23,159 bases of DNA, taken from Nitrospira sp. Lineage in GTDB: Bacteria > Nitrospirota > Nitrospiria > Nitrospirales > Nitrospiraceae. The stretch is taken from assembly GCA_025363325.1 (NCBI GenBank), contig JANYEF010000165.1, positions 1 to 23,159 of the forward strand. Reading direction: 5' to 3'. Position numbers and translations under genes: made by a program. Shown here piece after piece: positions 20,452 through 23,159 of the stretch. The notes below the pieces were generated by a model, which did not search any database, was not told the DNA's origin, and saw only the letters and a program-made list of their open reading frames with translations. How positions within the stretch are numbered: the stretch's first letter is position 1; every line of letters begins with the position of its first letter.

Positions 20452-22743
20452 TTGACGGGAAATGTTACAAGCAAGTTGCGTCGTGCGATGTGGGCTGTCT
20501 TCTTTGGTGGGCTTCTCGCCTTCGCGGGCTTGTGGACAGCGGCTCCGGTGGCTGCGCAAGTGCTCGACCACATCGAGATTGTCGAGACCCCGACAGCGGC
20601 GGAGATTCACATTGTGTTCAATGCGCGAGCGCTCTATCTCCGTCATACTCCCTCCCAGCAGGGCGATCTCATTCGCTTGTTTCTCGATTTTCCAGACCTG
20701 GACCGCTCCGTCCGATTCGCGCGTGAATTGGTTGCATCGCCGCCCAGCGACTTGATCCCAAAGTTTACCGTGACGTTTCCCGACCAAGGAACAAACGGCC
20801 TCTCGATCCGTTTTGCCAAACCGGTGCGATTTCGTGTGAGCCAGCGGGACATCAGAAGCAGCAGCCGGATTGTGATTTCGGTCAAGCGGGATCAGCCGGC
20901 GCTCCCGCAAGAGGTCGAGGCTCCACCGGCGACGCCCTCGGACGCGATGGGACCGAAGCAGTCGTTCGAAGTTCCGCCGTTCAGTCCTGGGATGAATGTT
21001 GAGACCTATGCCGATGATTTGATGAAGCTCGGCCGTAAGGCGCTGAATGTCGGAGAGAGTGAGAAGGCATCGCAGATTTTCAACGCACTCCTCAATCTCC
21101 AGCCGAATAAGCAATCACAAGCAGCTCAGGAGTGGGTTGGAGTGGCCAGGCAACGAAGCAGAGAATATGAGAAGGCGACAGCGGAATATGAACTCTACCT
21201 CAAACTCTACCCGGAGGGAGAAGATGCGGTGAGAGTGCGACAGCGGTTGGCATCGTTGCAGGAGGTCATCAATCAGCGGGCACAAGCCAAAAAAGCCAGA
21301 CCGGCCAGGAAGATAGACGAGATGCGGGTCTACGGGAGCGCGTACACATACTATTATGGCGGGTACTCCCAGACGACAACTACAGACAAAGTCGCGAATA
21401 CTACTACGAATAGGAACAGCCAGGATCAGTCGTTGCTGCAGTCGGCATTCGATGTTACAGGGCGGTACCGGAAAGACGAATACGACAACAAGCTCGTCGT
21501 GCGTGGTACACAGTCGTACGATCTATTGGCCACCTCAGATACGAGACGAAACGTCAGCCGCCTCAGGGCCCTCTACTTCGAACACTCAAGTCAAGATTCG
21601 TATTTCGTCCGGGTTGGACGCCAACCGGGGAACACCGGCGGCGTACTGGATTTCCGGTTCGATGGAGCCTGGGTGCGTTACGTCGCTGTCCCTCAATTCT
21701 TGAATGTGAACCTCCTCGCCGGCCAGCCTCGGCAATTCAGCTTGACTTCCAATTTCGTGCCCGACGATCCCCGGAACTTTCGGGCCGACTTGAAACGCTA
21801 CTTTTATGGCGTGAATGTGGATATCGGTCCGATCGGACAGGCCTGGAACGGCAATCTGTATTACTTCAATCAGATGAACAATGGGGTGGTAGACCGTCGG
21901 GCCGTGGGGACAGAATTACGGTATGCGGCCGACGGGAAGAACGCCTTCGGCCTGCTCGACTACGACGTGTCATACAACGTCCTCAACATCGCGATGCTCA
22001 ATGGGACCTGGGTGACCGAAGGGACCACCTATACCCTACTGGTTGACCATCGCAAAACGCCCAATCTGCAAACCACGAACGCGCTCTTCGCGGACCCGAT
22101 TAATACCCCTATCGAGACCATCAACAAGACCAATGAAAGTTTGTTACGAGAACAGGCGAAGTCCGTGTCGGCGACCAGCGACCTATTTCTTGCCGGGGTG
22201 CTCCATTCGGTGACCACCGACTGGCAGCTCGGTGGGGATGTCCGCCTCAATCGTATTTCCGGGACGGGGAAAGCGAACTGTTTTGTCATCCTGCCAGGCA
22301 CCAGCACCCTTTTCCTCAATCCGAACGCTACGACCGATGCAGCGTGTTCCTTGTCAGCGCAGCCTGGGACTGGGAATATATGGACGTATACGGCTCAAGT
22401 GATCGGGACGAAGTTTCCGTTTGAGAGTACGACCTTTGTGGCGAATGCCAGCTATATTACGAGCCCGGCGTACCGAGGGCAATCGCTCACGCTCAATTCG
22501 TTGGCTCGTCTCTCACCACAATTGCAGTTCGACACGTTCGTCCTGCTCTATCACCAAACGACTAGTTTTGACGAGAAGCTGTATCGCGTGACTCCGACGG
22601 TTCGCATAGACTATCGCTTCTTCGACAATTGGACCTTCGAGGGCACAGGTGCGTATGAGAAAACGCTGACGGATAGTTCGACACAAAAAGATTCGACGAC
22701 GAGACAATTCTATTACTTTGGTCTCCGGTGGGACTTCTCCTAG
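20452..22743 (+). CDS. Large outer-membrane beta-barrel protein with AMIN-like and TPR regions
   Basis: The start is a TTG at 20452 with AGAGG 6 nt upstream; it gives a full signal peptide (SKLRR, a hydrophobic core, AAQ at ~36). An ATG at 20488 would remove the basic region. The 763-residue protein shows an AMIN-like beta domain (about 37-145: IEIVETPTAAEIHIVF, RFRVSQR, IVISVKR), TPR-like helices (about 185-270) and a C-terminal ~460 residues of alternating aromatic/polar strands with tight turns, ending YFGLRWDF-S, the aromatic-terminal strand of outer-membrane barrels. Only one Cys pair is present and no heme motif. Placed directly after the multiheme cytochrome, it could be the porin part of a porin-cytochrome complex, but it is not recognisably MtrB/PioB. 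AMIN plus TPR may fix it to peptidoglycan or the cytochrome. Confidence 0.83.
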   Translation: MTGNVTSKLRRAMWAVFFGGLLAFAGLWTAAPVAAQVLDHIEIVETPTAAEIHIVFNARALYLRHTPSQQGDLIRLFLDFPDLDRSVRFARELVASPPSDLIPKFTVTFPDQGTNGLSIRFAKPVRFRVSQRDIRSSSRIVISVKRDQPALPQEVEAPPATPSDAMGPKQSFEVPPFSPGMNVETYADDLMKLGRKALNVGESEKASQIFNALLNLQPNKQSQAAQEWVGVARQRSREYEKATAEYELYLKLYPEGEDAVRVRQRLASLQEVINQRAQAKKARPARKIDEMRVYGSAYTYYYGGYSQTTTTDKVANTTTNRNSQDQSLLQSAFDVTGRYRKDEYDNKLVVRGTQSYDLLATSDTRRNVSRLRALYFEHSSQDSYFVRVGRQPGNTGGVLDFRFDGAWVRYVAVPQFLNVNLLAGQPRQFSLTSNFVPDDPRNFRADLKRYFYGVNVDIGPIGQAWNGNLYYFNQMNNGVVDRRAVGTELRYAADGKNAFGLLDYDVSYNVLNIAMLNGTWVTEGTTYTLLVDHRKTPNLQTTNALFADPINTPIETINKTNESLLREQAKSVSATSDLFLAGVLHSVTTDWQLGGDVRLNRISGTGKANCFVILPGTSTLFLNPNATTDAACSLSAQPGTGNIWTYTAQVIGTKFPFESTTFVANASYITSPAYRGQSLTLNSLARLSPQLQFDTFVLLYHQTTSFDEKLYRVTPTVRIDYRFFDNWTFEGTGAYEKTLTDSSTQKDSTTRQFYYFGLRWDFS

Positions 22744-22804
22744 CATGCTGAACGTGGACAGCGTGAGTGGTCTTTGCGGGGAGGCGTTGAGGGTCCTGAC
22801 CCTG

Positions 22805-23043
22805 CCTCTCTTGCTGGTCACGCGATGCTGGGTTTCATTGGGGCTATCGGTGCGGCGTTGATCCTTGGGGCGTGGCAGTAGCGTGCCGATTGCCATCTCA
22901 TTATTGCTGCTGTTTATTCAACAACTGATTTTCGAGCCGGCGCGCATCTTTCACTCTTGAGCCTGGGCCTGTTACTAGCCCTCGCACTGGCGCCTGGGCC
23001 ACGGCCACATCATGACGGATCGAGCTGGAGTAACCACGACTGA
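22805..23043 (+). pseudogene. ccmB: Decayed C-terminal remnant of ccmB (heme exporter membrane subunit)
   Basis: Three pieces in alternating frames match the C-terminal third of CcmB: ASLAGHAMLGFIGAIGAALI (22807 onward), like the LSFLGAPGVALTVG segment; RGSSVPIAISLLLLF with QQLIF (22871-22950), like RGGVLLSILVLPLTIPLLIF; and LSLLSLGLLLALALAP (22948-23000), like the last helix ending LALAPFA. A TAG (22879-22881) and frame changes near 22870 and 22948 break it. The first ~130 residues of a normal ~220-residue CcmB are absent. It ends one base before the ccmC start, the usual ccmB-ccmC order. The bases 22744-22804 hold nothing recognisable. Confidence 0.65.
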
Positions 23044-23044
23044 T

Positions 23045-23159
23045 ATGGGTCTCGCTGGCATGAACTGGTTCAAATATTCGTCACCGCAGGCGTTCTACCC
23101 GCTAGCCGGGAAACTGATCCCGTGGTTTGCCGCGGCCGCGCTCGGGTTGATGGGCGTCG
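23045..23159 (+). CDS. ccmC: Heme exporter/heme-handling protein CcmC, N-terminal part (runs off window)
   Basis: The first 38 codons read MGLAGMNWFKYSSPQAFYPL then AGKLIPWFAAAALGLMGV. This is the N-terminal pattern of CcmC (SPxxFYxLAGxLIPW followed by the first membrane helix). CcmC is a six-helix membrane protein with a WWD domain that hands heme to CcmE in system I cytochrome c maturation, the pathway needed for the cytochromes encoded upstream. An in-frame ATG five codons later is an alternative start. No strong Shine-Dalgarno is visible. Confidence 0.85.
   Translation, partial: MGLAGMNWFKYSSPQAFYPLAGKLIPWFAAAALGLMGV

Noticed and set aside
22745..22861. 38-codon open frame after the barrel gene
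   Set aside because: There is no Shine-Dalgarno and no family similarity, and it overlaps the ccmB remnant in another frame.

Overview
The window is about 58-60% GC and gene-dense. It looks like a Nitrospira-type (Nitrospirota) chromosome. I infer this from the giant CXXCH cytochromes beside cytochrome c maturation genes, the outer-membrane barrel, the divergent two-component proteins and the dense small intergenic repeats. The genus is an inference; no rRNA or other marker is present.

Layout. (1) 1-5324, plus strand: the tail of a LuxR-type response regulator, a stand-alone receiver protein, the purine genes purE-purK (4-nt overlap), and a membrane hybrid histidine kinase whose phosphorelay residues are degraded. 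(2) 5391-8094, minus strand: a LOG-like nucleotide-binding protein, a DHH/DHHA1 phosphoesterase and a rhomboid protease in one operon, with a good sigma70-type promoter at 8129-8157. (3) 8373-10813: a minus-strand CBS-pair protein diverges from a plus-strand MNIO/DUF692-type iron enzyme. The enzyme carries an extra C-terminal domain and overlaps a tRNA-dihydrouridine synthase gene by 4 nt. (4) 12176-13751: maf and a small exported protein of unknown function. (5) 13995-22743: a divergent heme locus. The minus-strand operon encodes a membrane cytochrome b, a 24-heme repeat cytochrome c and a membrane-anchored TPR/metallopeptidase-like protein whose HExxH is HQxxH. The plus-strand side encodes an exported cytochrome with 14 CXXCH and one CX4CH, then a large AMIN-TPR-beta-barrel outer-membrane protein. 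(6) 22805-23159: a decayed ccmB remnant followed by the start of ccmC.

How the genes may work together. The heme locus contains what a trans-envelope electron conduit would need: an inner-membrane di-heme b protein, long periplasmic multiheme wires and an outer-membrane barrel. The 485-bp region between the two arms holds four TGGG-N8-CCCA palindromes, a tandem 21-bp repeat and a good -24/-12 (sigma54-type) promoter facing the cytochrome b operon. This suggests control by an enhancer-binding protein. The conduit role is a hypothesis, not shown by sequence alone.

Repeats. Three copies of a roughly 200-bp MITE-like element with CTAGCAGG-type ends, one unrelated roughly 196-bp inverted-repeat element and a TTTGGT/CTGGTT hairpin element lie between genes. 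Repeatedly their edge supplies, or coincides with, the TAG stop codon of the neighbouring gene. This suggests CTAG-directed insertion or selection for element-supplied stops and terminators.
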